From Candidatus Poribacteria bacterium (GTDB lineage Bacteria > Poribacteria > WGA-4E > PCPOR2b), in assembly GCA_022822005.1 (NCBI GenBank), contig JAJECO010000077.1:1-64000 (forward strand): 64,000 nucleotides of DNA. Direction: 5' to 3'. Below are positions 1 through 8,804 of this stretch, one piece after another. A model generated the notes under the pieces. That model had not been told where the DNA came from and did no database searches. It saw only the letters and a list, made by a program, of their open reading frames with translations. The position numbers and the translations under genes were made by a program. Positions within the stretch are counted from its first letter, which is position 1. Each line of letters opens with the position of its first letter.

Positions 1-343
1 CATCCTGCTGAACATCTGCCAATTTCTCAGTGGCGGTGTTGGACGAGTCCTGTGGTTGATTTTCTGGCAAATCTTCTCCACAATATCGGCATTTGATGGC
101 TGCCATTTTTATCAGTTCTGCGCAGTAAGGACACCGCTTCATCTCGCCACTCTGGATACTCTCATTGTCGATTGCTTCCTGATTTTTAGGAACGACCAAC
201 ACTAGAATGAGGCCAAATGGTCCAAGCAAGAATCCTAGTACAAACCAACCGCCACCGCTTCGCCCTTTATTTGTCGCAATCACAGCACACGCAATGCCAA
301 ATAGAACCCAAGTAAAAATGACTGATATTATTAATACTTCCAT
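1..343 (-). CDS. Membrane protein with C-terminal zinc ribbon (3' end outside window)
   Basis: The reading frame opens at an ATG at 343 and stays open for 114 codons to the window edge, so the C terminus is missing. Residues 1-22 and about 30-50 are hydrophobic and form two likely membrane segments joined by a short Gly-rich loop (GRSGGGW). They are followed by a double CxxC zinc ribbon, CPYCAELIKMAAIKCRYCGE, and then a polar tail. This layout is common in small bacterial inner-membrane proteins of unknown function. A GAAGGGA Shine-Dalgarno lies about 12 nt upstream. The two CxxC pairs and the hydrophobic segments make this the coding strand; the opposite-strand frame here has no recognisable features. 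No function can be assigned. Confidence 0.75.
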   Translation of the reverse strand, partial: MEVLIISVIFTWVLFGIACAVIATNKGRSGGGWFVLGFLLGPFGLILVLVVPKNQEAIDNESIQSGEMKRCPYCAELIKMAAIKCRYCGEDLPENQPQDSSNTATEKLADVQQD

Positions 344-579
344 TTGTGTTGTCTTCCCTTCCTTATTGATACTCCCTTTTGGTTCTTTGTTGACTGGAAG
401 CTTCCTAATCCTAGATCCTACCACAATTCGTTCGCGTTGTTGACAAAATAGGCTGACGACATGAATGAGTCAATCTATTTTGTGTGTGCTATTATATCAG
501 ATTCTCAGGGGGCTGTAAATCAGAATAACAGGGTCTGAAAAATGTGTGGTAAGGCTTTGTCTCCAAACGTGCTTTAACC

Positions 580-1029
580 CTACCGAAGGCTTTTCCGAAA
601 AAACACCTCACCGGCTCCGTCATTAATGCCAGCGATAAACCCACATTCTTCAAACCCCACATGCCGATGCCACGCTTGGGGTTCAGGTTCGTCAGCTTGC
701 GACGAACTGTAGAGTGCTTCGTTGCCCGTGTCCCGGAGGAAGGTTTCCAGAAACCGAAGCAAGGCTTTTCCAATCCCCTGCCGCCGAAAATCGGGTAATA
801 CCTGTATCAGAGAGATATACGGCACAATTGACCACAAATACTCAAGGCGCACATACCCCACCCGTTTGCCATTTCGTTCGGCAATTAGAATATCTTCAAT
901 GCGATCAGGATTCAGAACTGACGGTGCTTCAATTTTTCGCTTCAGTACTTCGCCGGGAATGTACCCATCCTGATACGCGAAATCCAAATCATCAAGCCGC
1001 GCAAAGCGTATCACTACCTCGCCAGACAC
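580..1029 (-). CDS. GNAT family N-acetyltransferase
   Basis: A 149-residue single-domain acetyltransferase of the Gcn5-related (GNAT) superfamily, which moves an acetyl group from acetyl-CoA to an amine. The acetyl-CoA-binding motif A is clear as RRQGIGKALL, about residues 82-91, and is preceded by the usual beta-4 strand (YISLIQVLPD). The C-terminal part (WHRHVGFEECGF) matches the motif-B region. The start is GTG at 1029 with an AGGAGGG Shine-Dalgarno 7 nt upstream; a nearby ATG is out of frame. The substrate cannot be predicted. It stands alone, convergent with nothing close, and about 450 bp from the next gene. Confidence 0.85.
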   Translation of the reverse strand: MSGEVVIRFARLDDLDFAYQDGYIPGEVLKRKIEAPSVLNPDRIEDILIAERNGKRVGYVRLEYLWSIVPYISLIQVLPDFRRQGIGKALLRFLETFLRDTGNEALYSSSQADEPEPQAWHRHVGFEECGFIAGINDGAGEVFFRKSLR

Positions 1030-1474
1030 CCATATCCCTCCTCTGTTGATTCTTGCAGTTTATATCACAGGGCGGGCGACGTGTCAATCCTATACCTGTA
1101 AAAAAAGAAACTCATGGAGGATAAGGTTATTTATGTCGGGATTCGGAGATCCCTCCTACAGGAGAACTATGGTAGATTTTAGAATTACTTGACGCTCCCA
1201 ATGGACAGCTAACCCCCTAAATCCCGAAATACCCACACGGTTCTAAGCTCAATGAGCTTAGCATTGACTGGCAACTCACCGGGTATTTGGGGACTCTCGT
1301 CTTTTAATCTGTGCAATCCGCTCAATCCGTTTTAATCCGCGATTCAGACAATGCGGTTACAATCTCCCTATATGAAAAACGGGATACGACAGAGTAGAAA
1401 CTGGATTGACTACAGGGACGGTATCGTGCTACAATGCAGACGCATTGATAGCCGATAGGATCGAGGAACATACA
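1030..1474. other. Structured gene-free region with short inverted repeats
   Basis: No gene is supported in this 445-bp gap. It holds three kinds of structure. First, a hairpin GGGAT/ATCCC at 1138-1153 inside the string GTCGGGATTCGGAGATCCC. Second, a perfect 9-bp palindrome CTAAGCTCA-A-TGAGCTTAG at 1243-1261, nested between AAATACCC (1227-1234) and GGGTATTT (1281-1288). Third, an iterated AATCYGY/AATCCG string near 1308-1345. Both flanking genes have their starts facing this gap, so promoters for the divergent pair must also lie here, but none stands out. Confidence 0.5.
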
Positions 1475-2557
1475 ATGACAACAGAAACAGTGCAGTTAAA
1501 AACTGGTGAACAACTTGTCATCAAGACGCTACTGCCACCACTCCATGACTACGTTAGCAAAGTCGGTTGCTGGACTGATTTGCGCGACGATCTGCTCAAC
1601 GGGGAGCTCACCGAATGGCTTTTCACGCCGTACTTCGTGGGCGAAATTGACGGCGAAGTTGTCGGAAGTATGAGCTACTATACACCATCGGACACACGCG
1701 ATGTCGGCGTTGTTGAGTTTGTACGAACAGAGGAGGAGCATCGGAGCAAAGGCATAGCATCGGCACTTATGGATTGTCTGATCCAACGGTTCCGTGTCGA
1801 TAACGGGATAGCACTCTACCTCTGCACCACCAATCCAATCGCCGGCAGTTTGTACGAGAAGTATCGGTTCTGGTATCATGTGGGTGATGGAATGCGTTAT
1901 CTCGCACCGGATGCGGGCGACTTTGACCGGACCTATCTCGCGCATTGCGGACCTGCGCGAATCCGCGATGCCACGTGGGCGGACCTACCTCGTGCCTCCG
2001 TCCTCTACAATCACCCGGAACCGCGCTGGCTTCTCAAGGAATATTTCACCCAGACCTTCCGTGAGACCCGTTTTGAAAGCCATTTCGTGAGATTGATGCG
2101 ACAGATCGAAGATCGAAACGGCGCGTTTGTGGTATTGGAAAACCGCGCACAACGCATCGTCGGGACAGCAGTCCTGAACCGGTTTGACACCTTCCAAGAA
2201 CAGCATATCGCTACGCTTAGTTTTCGTGTTTGTCCAAGCTACTTTGAACAAGGCGCTGAACTATTGACAGCTGCTGCAGAAAAAGCAAAAGCCCTCTCAA
2301 TTCAAGGGTTACAGATCTATGTCGCTGACTTCGACGAGGGCCAAAAAGAGATGCTGAAAGCCGCAGGATTTGTCGAAGAAGCGCGTTTGCAGAATCGACT
2401 TTACGACGGAAAAACGTCGATAGACATGCTTGTCTACACCTTGTGGCTGGCTGATGTTAACCCATTGCGAACTGAAGAGGATTATTACGGCAACAGGAAA
2501 CGGTGGCAGGAAGAGCGGGTTGCTGCTGGCCACAATAAACCTAAGAATTCCAACTAA
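1475..2557 (+). CDS. Tandem GNAT-domain acetyltransferase
   Basis: About 360 residues with two GNAT folds in series. The N-terminal half carries a good motif A (RTEEEHRSKGIASALMD, near residue 85-100) and a following NPIAGSLYEKYRFW segment typical of motif B. The C-terminal half has a weaker second domain (residues about 200-340), with an ending resembling AAGFVEEARLQNRLYDGK. Paired GNAT domains often leave one catalytic and one structural; here the first looks catalytic. The ATG at 1475 is preferred over upstream in-frame codons because GAGGA lies about 7 nt before it. The stop codon overlaps the Shine-Dalgarno of the oxidoreductase gene at 2572, so the two are probably co-transcribed. Substrate unknown. 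Confidence 0.8.
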   Translation: MTTETVQLKTGEQLVIKTLLPPLHDYVSKVGCWTDLRDDLLNGELTEWLFTPYFVGEIDGEVVGSMSYYTPSDTRDVGVVEFVRTEEEHRSKGIASALMDCLIQRFRVDNGIALYLCTTNPIAGSLYEKYRFWYHVGDGMRYLAPDAGDFDRTYLAHCGPARIRDATWADLPRASVLYNHPEPRWLLKEYFTQTFRETRFESHFVRLMRQIEDRNGAFVVLENRAQRIVGTAVLNRFDTFQEQHIATLSFRVCPSYFEQGAELLTAAAEKAKALSIQGLQIYVADFDEGQKEMLKAAGFVEEARLQNRLYDGKTSIDMLVYTLWLADVNPLRTEEDYYGNRKRWQEERVAAGHNKPKNSN

Positions 2558-2571
2558 GGAGGATTATCTCA

Positions 2572-3609
2572 GTGTCAGAATCGAAAATCAGAGTTGGTAT
2601 CGTCGGTGCCGGTGGTGTTGGAGGACTTGGGGGAAGAGAAAACTCCCATGCCGGTGGATATCGGCGGTGTGAAGAGGTTGAACTCGCAGCTGTTGCTGAT
2701 ATCAATGATGAACGCTTACAACAGTTTGGGGACGAATGGGATATCGCACCAGAGCAGCGCTACGCTACCGCACAGGAGATGTACGAAAAAGCCAATCTGG
2801 ACATCGTGAGCGTGACCACCCATAACTTCCACCATCACGAGCCGGTCATCGAAGCTGCGGAAGCAGGGATGAAAGTCGTAATGGTGGAGAAACCACTCGC
2901 TATCAGTGTGGAGTGGGGACGGAAAATGGTTGAGGCATGCGAAGCGAACGGGTGTCGGTTGGCTGTAGATCACACACGGCGCTTTCTGCCGCATTACCGG
3001 CAACTAAAAAAAATGGTGGACGACGGCGCAGTGGGGGATGTACGGACTATTACCTACTCCGGTGCCCGACCTTTGCTCCATAACGGCACCCATACGGTGG
3101 ACTACGCCTTCTACTTCACATCGGCGGAGCCCAAACTGGTATCGGGTTTTCTTAGCGACGAACCGGTTGCCGATCCAGGCGGTGGAGGGATGGTTGTTTG
3201 CGAGGGCGGCGTCGTTATCTTCATCAACTGCATCCCAACGCGCAAGGAATCTCTCAGCGATGTCATTATTGGCGGCACCGAGGGACAGATCCATTTCTGT
3301 GAGCTGCGCGGTATTTGGGAATACGGTCCCCTTGTTGAAGCAAGCCAAGGTTACGGTGCACGATACGACTACCAACCGCTCCCCGATATGCCCGACACCC
3401 TTATCCTCGACGACTATTTCTACAGTGCGGCGCGGGAAGCAGTTGATTGTCTGTTAGAGGATCGGGAGAGCGTTTCAACCGGGCGTGACGGACTGAAGGC
3501 ACTGGAAGTTATCACCGCCATGCACATCTCGCATAAGACAGGGACACAAGTGCCTTTGCCGTTGGAAGAAGGGCTCGATAATGTGGAAATCAGGTCAACA
3601 GGTCAGTAA
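2572..3609 (+). CDS. Gfo/Idh/MocA family NAD(P)-dependent oxidoreductase
   Basis: A 345-residue protein of the glucose-fructose oxidoreductase / inositol dehydrogenase family. These enzymes oxidise or epimerise cyclic polyols and sugars with bound NAD(P). The Rossmann signature GIVGAGGVGGLGG is at residues 9-21 and is slightly longer in its glycine loop than usual. The family EKP motif is present (MVEKPLAIS, about residue 105), followed by HTRRFLPHY, where the proton-relay residues usually lie. It begins with GTG, supported by AAGGAGG overlapping the previous stop codon. The downstream neighbour is convergent. The physiological substrate is not predictable from sequence. Confidence 0.88.
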   Translation: MSESKIRVGIVGAGGVGGLGGRENSHAGGYRRCEEVELAAVADINDERLQQFGDEWDIAPEQRYATAQEMYEKANLDIVSVTTHNFHHHEPVIEAAEAGMKVVMVEKPLAISVEWGRKMVEACEANGCRLAVDHTRRFLPHYRQLKKMVDDGAVGDVRTITYSGARPLLHNGTHTVDYAFYFTSAEPKLVSGFLSDEPVADPGGGGMVVCEGGVVIFINCIPTRKESLSDVIIGGTEGQIHFCELRGIWEYGPLVEASQGYGARYDYQPLPDMPDTLILDDYFYSAAREAVDCLLEDRESVSTGRDGLKALEVITAMHISHKTGTQVPLPLEEGLDNVEIRSTGQ

Positions 3610-3621
3610 AATATGGGGCGG

Positions 3622-4377
3622 CTACTCATACCAGTTATGGATGACATAAACTGGGTCCGACCCCTCCGCGAGACGGATGGTGGCACGACTCGCCCCCGCC
3701 ACAAACTCGTTCCGTAAGGCGTTCGTTTTGACAGGATCTACATGCAACCCCTCCAAGCCCCATCGAAGATTGGTGCTTTTTGCAACCCTAACCTCAGATT
3801 CTTCGGCTATAAGGGATACTCGCTGTATCCCATCATTTTTGCGCTCTAAAGTAATCTCCGAAACGACAAAGTGGATTGTTTGTAGTGGATCCCGCATCTC
3901 TGCATTCCAATTGCGCTCTGGATCAGCGTTTACCTGAGATAGTTGGGCACCCAAACGCATTAGCTGCAGGTTGCCGAGAAAGTGATCTATTTCGTAGTCA
4001 TCGGGACGAGGGAGGGCACCGTAGAGCAGAATCCGCTGGCATCCGTATTTTGCCATCGCGTAAGCAACGGCTAATTGTCCGTCTGTGTCATCCTTGTCCA
4101 CCTGCCCAATCCATTCGCGGATGATTCGGGTGCCGGACCGTTTCAACTTTTCGGTGGTATTCTTCGGCAGCCCCTCAAGGGAATCCAGATCGCCGATTAG
4201 AACGTCCGGGAAAACTTCGGTTGCGCAGATTCGATTTAGTTCGGTGAATATGCGGAGTCCCCCATCAGCGCAGATTACTGGATGACTATGTTCTGCCGCC
4301 CGTGTCATCGCATCCCTATAGAATTGGGAATAGCGAAAGTCATAATGCCCATTGAGAAAAATCAGAACAGAGTTCAT
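3622..4377 (-). CDS. Thiamine pyrophosphokinase family protein
   Basis: About 251 residues. The N-terminal catalytic domain of thiamine pyrophosphokinase, which transfers pyrophosphate from ATP to thiamine, is recognisable by ICADGGLR, PDVLIGDLDSL and the DKDDTDGQLAVAYA acidic motif that binds Mg-ATP. The C-terminal region is the expected beta-rich thiamine-binding part (LRWGLEGLHV is reminiscent of the family's LKWPL/LKYPL strand). The start is set at the ATG at 4377 because the fold begins immediately after it; an in-frame start nine codons upstream is possible, and no strong Shine-Dalgarno decides between them. No other thiamine gene lies nearby. The gene is convergent with the oxidoreductase, 12 bp away. 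Confidence 0.8.
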   Translation of the reverse strand: MNSVLIFLNGHYDFRYSQFYRDAMTRAAEHSHPVICADGGLRIFTELNRICATEVFPDVLIGDLDSLEGLPKNTTEKLKRSGTRIIREWIGQVDKDDTDGQLAVAYAMAKYGCQRILLYGALPRPDDYEIDHFLGNLQLMRLGAQLSQVNADPERNWNAEMRDPLQTIHFVVSEITLERKNDGIQRVSLIAEESEVRVAKSTNLRWGLEGLHVDPVKTNALRNEFVAGASRATIRLAEGSDPVYVIHNWYE

Positions 4378-4426
4378 AATATTGTGGTAGCGCCAAACCA
4401 ACAATGCCCTTTAGATCAGTGATTGG

Positions 4427-5338
4427 CTATGGGCGAAATAGATTATAAGATGGGAGCTGCTTGGCAGGACGATATGAGAGTTTCACACGTTTGAGGTTCT
4501 CTAAGCCGGAGTCGTCCATTGTGTTGATCCACCGATAAGCTGCCTGCTCTCGACAGAATTCTCGAAAGATAAACTGGGCGAGACCCCGTACTCGGAGATC
4601 GGTCACTTCAAAGAGAATACAGAAGATTCCGCTGTTCAATGGGTACCCGAAAGTGTATCCTTTTACCACGTCCCCAATCAAAACAACCCTGCCGATCAAT
4701 CCCAACTTTTCGTAGTTTATGAGTGCGGTGTGATGAGCGTGCCAAGAATCTTCTAACATCGCCCGATAAATCTCGTCATGGAATCGTTTCCGGCGCTCCT
4801 CTTGCCATGATTCATGAAGCGCCAGGCAACCTGTCAGGTGAGTGGACCGATACGGCTGGAGCTCAGCGGTAGGATGGTTGCGAATCAGATGGTTATAAGC
4901 AGCCCGTTTGCTCTTGTAACGATCTCCTTCGAGTTTGATTAGCGCGTCTGTTTCGTAAAGGTACTCCGTTTCCTTATGAATGCTGTGGAAACTCATCTCC
5001 TGCAAAACAGGAATCATTGATGGTGGAACATTCTCAATCCGGGCAATCTGCCTCGCGCTGTTCGCTTCCAAGGTGAACGAATACGCACGATGGATGGCTC
5101 TTTGACTCAGCGATGCACCCATCGGGAGGATTGGCATGAAGAAGTCACCCTCCTGATTAGCAAATAGACAGAATCGGTCATCGATCATTGCCCAGAAAAA
5201 GTCGAAAAAGTTTCGCCAGATAAAGTGCGGTGCGAATGCGTATCGCGATAATTCCGCCGGTGTCTGACTGGCATAGCGATCAAAAAGGGTTCTATCCTTG
5301 ACTGTGAGTGGCTGTAGGTGCTTTAATAAATCAGGCAA
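4427..5338 (-). CDS. DUF2156 / LPG-synthetase C-terminal-like acyl transferase
   Basis: A 303-residue soluble protein resembling DUF2156, the GNAT-like catalytic domain of phosphatidylglycerol lysyltransferases (MprF). Typical segments are YLYETDALIKLEGDRYKSKR (about residues 125-144), which matches the family's kinase-like basic patch, and the closing DDSGLENLKRVKLSYRP. It lacks the membrane flippase domain of MprF, so it is a stand-alone domain of unknown acceptor. It starts directly downstream of the ABC ATPase gene on the same strand, with a gap of about 3 bp, implying co-transcription and perhaps translational coupling. Confidence 0.75.
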   Translation of the reverse strand: MPDLLKHLQPLTVKDRTLFDRYASQTPAELSRYAFAPHFIWRNFFDFFWAMIDDRFCLFANQEGDFFMPILPMGASLSQRAIHRAYSFTLEANSARQIARIENVPPSMIPVLQEMSFHSIHKETEYLYETDALIKLEGDRYKSKRAAYNHLIRNHPTAELQPYRSTHLTGCLALHESWQEERRKRFHDEIYRAMLEDSWHAHHTALINYEKLGLIGRVVLIGDVVKGYTFGYPLNSGIFCILFEVTDLRVRGLAQFIFREFCREQAAYRWINTMDDSGLENLKRVKLSYRPAKQLPSYNLFRP

Positions 5339-5341
5339 TTT

Positions 5342-6478
5342 TCAAGCAATCACTCGTTCGGTGTGACGATCGAATAAATGAACTTGGTTGGGATCAAAGT
5401 CAAACCAAATGGACTGCCCCGCATCTGCGCGGAATGCGGGATGTGTCCGGGCTCTGAGAATAATCAGATCTCCAGTCTCTCGGTTTTCGCCCAGTAATAT
5501 GTCGATAATATTGACTGATCCCAACGCTTCTACAAGGTGCACGGTGGCCGAGGTTCCCTGTTCAATGGGCTCATTCGAGACAATAATATGTTCCGGTCTA
5601 ATGCCAAGGATGAGCTCATCCAACAGGCCAAGACGCGAGATTTTCTCGGCTGACAGTTTGAACCGGACATCTGTGTCCGTCAGATGTAGGACAGCTTCGG
5701 GTGTGTCCCCGGAATCAAGAGCCAAATCGGTCTGTGACTGAAGTTTGCCAGTAATCAGATTCATTGCTGGGCTGCCCATGAATTGGGCGACGAAAACCGT
5801 CTGCGGTTGGTTATATACCTCTTGGGGTGTCCCGACCTGCTGTAGGCTCCCCTGGTGCATGATGACGATCCGATCCGCCATAGACATTGCTTCTACCTGA
5901 TCGTGGGTCACAAAAATCGTTGTCGCTCCAAGTCTACGCTGGAGGCGTTTCAACTCCGTCCGCATGTCTACTCTCAACTTCGCATCGAGGTTAGACATCG
6001 GTTCATCCATCAAGAACGCTTTCGGGCGGCGAACCATTGCCCGCCCTAACGCGACGCGCTGCATCTCGCCGCCGCTCAGATGACTCGGTTTGCGATCCAG
6101 CATCCCCTGAATTTGCAAAATATCCGCAACCTCTGTGACCCGTTCCTGAATCTCGGACTTTGCCGCTTTTACTGCTTTGAGCGGAAACGCGATGTTATCA
6201 TAAACGGTTAGGTGAGGATAAAGTGCGTAAAATTGAAACACAAACGCAACGTCCCGATCGGCAGGAGATAGGGTATTGACTCGATTTCCATCGACGAAGA
6301 TATCACCTTCATCAGGCTGTTCCAATCCGGCTATGGCGCGTAGCGTGGTTGTTTTCCCACAGCCGGACGGACCGAGAAAAACAACAAACTCCTGATTATG
6401 GATTTCAAGGTTCATATCGTTAACTGCAACGACATCCCCAAAGCGTTTAGTAACGTGTTCAAGTCTAATCTCTGCCAT
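5342..6478 (-). CDS. Sugar-type ABC transporter ATP-binding protein (UgpC/MalK-like)
   Basis: A 378-residue ATPase that would power import through a membrane permease pair. Visible motifs are Walker A GPSGCGKTT (near residue 37), Q-loop region FVFQFYALYPH, signature LSGGEMQRVALGRAMVRRP, Walker B AFLMDEPMSNLD and H-loop FVTHDQ. The C-terminal third has the TOBE-type regulatory fold (LGIRPEHI) found in MalK, UgpC and MsmK. The ATG at 6478 begins the canonical strand MAEIRLEHVTKRFG; a longer form has no family support. No permease or binding-protein gene is in the window, so this may be a shared ATPase serving several importers. It is divergent from alr. Confidence 0.9.
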   Translation of the reverse strand: MAEIRLEHVTKRFGDVVAVNDMNLEIHNQEFVVFLGPSGCGKTTTLRAIAGLEQPDEGDIFVDGNRVNTLSPADRDVAFVFQFYALYPHLTVYDNIAFPLKAVKAAKSEIQERVTEVADILQIQGMLDRKPSHLSGGEMQRVALGRAMVRRPKAFLMDEPMSNLDAKLRVDMRTELKRLQRRLGATTIFVTHDQVEAMSMADRIVIMHQGSLQQVGTPQEVYNQPQTVFVAQFMGSPAMNLITGKLQSQTDLALDSGDTPEAVLHLTDTDVRFKLSAEKISRLGLLDELILGIRPEHIIVSNEPIEQGTSATVHLVEALGSVNIIDILLGENRETGDLIILRARTHPAFRADAGQSIWFDFDPNQVHLFDRHTERVIA

Positions 6479-6519
6479 TCCGTGTATTTTAGCACATGTA
6501 AATGGATATTTAAATAAAA

Positions 6520-7662
6520 ATGGAAATGACAACTTGGACGGAGGTGGATCTCTCCGCAATCCAATCTAATGCGCGTGGCATCAAAGCGTATGCCCAAGGC
6601 AAACCGTTGATTGCCGTAATTAAGGCAGACGGCTACGGACACGGTGCTATTTCGGTCGCTGAGGCGTTGCACGAGGAGGCGACTATGTACGCTGTCGCTA
6701 CCGTCACGGAAGCCGTAGAATTGCGAGCCGCGGGCATCAAGAAGCCAGTCTTGGTACTATTCAATGCACTGCCATTCCAGGTGGAGACGATTGTTGATTA
6801 TCAACTGACGCCATCTGTCTATGAACCTACCCTGTGCGAAGCACTATCCCGTACAGCGCAGCAGAAGGGGAAAACGGTTACAGTACACCTCGACGTGGAT
6901 ACGGGCATGAATCGTGGCGGAATATGGCATACGGAGGCAGTCGCATTCCTGAAGTGGCTGACATCGCTGAAGAGTATAGAGATTGAGGGAATCTTCACCC
7001 ACTTCGCGACGGCTGACGAAGCCGACAAGGGCCATGTCCATCTTCAGCTAAAACGGTTCAACTCGATCCTTTCCATTCTTTCTACACTGAACCTTCGTCC
7101 CCGGATCGCCCATGCCGCCAACAGCGCCGCCGCATTAACCCTTCCGGAGGCACGTTTTGATGCACTCAGGCCCGGCTTGAGCCTATACGGTGTCTATCCA
7201 TCACCTGAAGTGAGGCGAGAGAGTCCTGTGCCCTTGCGTCCTGCGCTCAGTTGGAAAGCACATGTCATCTGTGTGCGCCAAGCAGCAGGAGGGGAGGGAA
7301 TCAGCTACGGTCGTACCTACACGGTTGGCGAACCTACATGGCTGGCCACGCTGCCTATAGGCTATGCTGATGGTTATTCACGCTCCTTATCAAATCGTGG
7401 CGGTGCTCTGATTGGCGGCACAAGGTGTCGTCAGGTCGGTCTGGTATGCATGGATGGTACAGTTTTTCAGATTCCGCTTCCTGAAGCGGGGGACACAGAT
7501 AAACTCCCGCGCATTGGGGATGAAGCCGTACTGATTGGAACACAGGGGAATCTGCAGATCACCGTCGATCAGGTTGCGCAAGCGGCAGGAACTATTCCGT
7601 ATGAGATTCTAACAAACATTGGAGCGCGAGGCTCTCGCGTCTACCTGAGTTCGGAGGCATAA
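6520..7662 (+). CDS. alr: Alanine racemase
   Basis: A 380-residue PLP enzyme that interconverts L- and D-alanine, supplying D-Ala for peptidoglycan. The PLP lysine sits in AVIKADGYGHG (Lys35). The catalytic tyrosine of the other half-site is in GISYGRTYTV (about residue 268). RPGLSLYGVYP and the C-terminal MDGTVFQIP/IGDEAVLIG strands complete the family pattern. The start could be the ATG at 6520 or 6526; both fall just before the conserved TWTEVDLSAI. The gene is divergent from the ABC ATPase (41 bp between starts), so promoters for both lie in a very short AT-rich stretch. Confidence 0.95.
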   Translation: MEMTTWTEVDLSAIQSNARGIKAYAQGKPLIAVIKADGYGHGAISVAEALHEEATMYAVATVTEAVELRAAGIKKPVLVLFNALPFQVETIVDYQLTPSVYEPTLCEALSRTAQQKGKTVTVHLDVDTGMNRGGIWHTEAVAFLKWLTSLKSIEIEGIFTHFATADEADKGHVHLQLKRFNSILSILSTLNLRPRIAHAANSAAALTLPEARFDALRPGLSLYGVYPSPEVRRESPVPLRPALSWKAHVICVRQAAGGEGISYGRTYTVGEPTWLATLPIGYADGYSRSLSNRGGALIGGTRCRQVGLVCMDGTVFQIPLPEAGDTDKLPRIGDEAVLIGTQGNLQITVDQVAQAAGTIPYEILTNIGARGSRVYLSSEA

Positions 7663-7666
7663 CCGT

Positions 7667-7695
7667 TTGACATCAGGGCGGAAGGATGATACACT
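7667..7695 (+). promoter_or_regulatory. Sigma-70-type promoter before the small ORF and rph
   Basis: TTGACA at 7667-7672 and TACACT at 7690-7695 are separated by exactly 17 bp. A perfect -35 with optimal spacing, placed about 50 nt before the next ribosome-binding site, makes this a credible start for the unit 7743-9372. Confidence 0.5.
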
Positions 7696-7742
7696 GAAAC
7701 GCAGAATTCATCGCAGATTACATCATACAGTAGGAGAAAGCC

Positions 7743-7964
7743 ATGACAACAGAACAAGCAACAAGCCTTAAAGTAACTTTAGAATCGATGTTTGATCATA
7801 TTGCCCAAAAAGAGAGTATAGTCGACGACCTCGAACAGATTGAACGTCTACAACAGGAGTTTGGAGCAACTGTTCCAACTCAGCTGCGCCACTACCTGCA
7901 ACGTCGAAGTTATACTAAAGCGCTCGATTTCTTGAATGAAGACTTCGTTTCTGATTCCGATTGA
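7743..7964 (+). CDS. Small hypothetical protein
   Basis: A 73-residue acidic, helix-rich protein with no recognised domain, Cys or membrane segment. The sequence is largely amphipathic helix (KVTLESMFDHIAQKESIVDD, then EQIERLQQEFG). Coding is supported by a good Shine-Dalgarno (AGGAGA, 5 nt before the ATG) and a consensus promoter about 50 nt upstream. It lies 78 bp before rph on the same strand. No function is proposed. Confidence 0.6.
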   Translation: MTTEQATSLKVTLESMFDHIAQKESIVDDLEQIERLQQEFGATVPTQLRHYLQRRSYTKALDFLNEDFVSDSD

Positions 7965-8042
7965 CACTATCTGATTGCGGCAACACACTCAAAGCGATTC
8001 TGCCACACAGAGCAAGAATCAACCGAAAAAAGAGGCACTAAA

Positions 8043-8804
8043 ATGGCAAGAGAAGATGGGCGTAAGCCAAACCAGATGCGTCCTACCTGCATAACTCGGA
8101 ACTACATTAAACACCCGGAGGGGTCCGTCCTGATTGCTGTTGGTGATACCAAAGTTGTTTGTACGGCTTCGGTGGAAGAATCACAGCCACGTTTCATGCG
8201 TGAGCAGCACCTCCGCAATCGCGGCTGGGTAACCGCGGAATATTCAATGTTGCCCCGGTCCACGTCTGACCGGATGCGGCGCGAAGTTACCCGTGGATCA
8301 CCTGGCGGAAGAACACAGGAAATCCAACGACTTATTGGCAGATCTTTGAGAGCTGTTGTAGATCTCAAGGTCCTTGGTGAACGTACTGTCTGGATTGACT
8401 GTGATGTTATCCAGGCAGATGGTGGCACACGGACTGCATCAATAACTGGCGCATTCGTGGCGCTGTGGGATGCCTGTCAATGGCTGATGGATCGGAAACT
8501 GATAACATCAATTCCAATCATAGATCATGTAGCCGCGACCAGTGTCGGTATTATTGATGGAGTGCCCATGCTAGATCTGTGCTATACGGAAGACTCAAGT
8601 GCCGATGTGGATATGAACGTTGTTATGACCGGCGCGGGTAAATTCGTCGAGATTCAAGGTACTGCTGAAGAAACCCCCTTCTCAAAGGAGGAAACGGATC
8701 AGATGCTCGGACTAGCCGTCGATGGAATTGAGCAGCTCATCCGTCTTCAAAAACAGATGATTATTGAGAATAGAGATGAAGTTGGTATTGGCGACCCGAA
8801 ATAG
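8043..8804 (+). CDS. rph: Ribonuclease PH
   Basis: A 253-residue phosphorolytic 3'-5' exoribonuclease that trims tRNA 3' ends. Family markers are [12 protein letters not shown] at the N terminus, the phosphate-site region [14 protein letters not shown], the [20 protein letters not shown] helix and [19 protein letters not shown]. The length is close to the usual 240-260. The coding region overlaps the rdgB start by 29 bp, an arrangement frequently seen for rph-rdgB and consistent with translational coupling. Confidence 0.96.
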   Translation: MAREDGRKPNQMRPTCITRNYIKHPEGSVLIAVGDTKVVCTASVEESQPRFMREQHLRNRGWVTAEYSMLPRSTSDRMRREVTRGSPGGRTQEIQRLIGRSLRAVVDLKVLGERTVWIDCDVIQADGGTRTASITGAFVALWDACQWLMDRKLITSIPIIDHVAATSVGIIDGVPMLDLCYTEDSSADVDMNVVMTGAGKFVEIQGTAEETPFSKEETDQMLGLAVDGIEQLIRLQKQMIIENRDEVGIGDPK

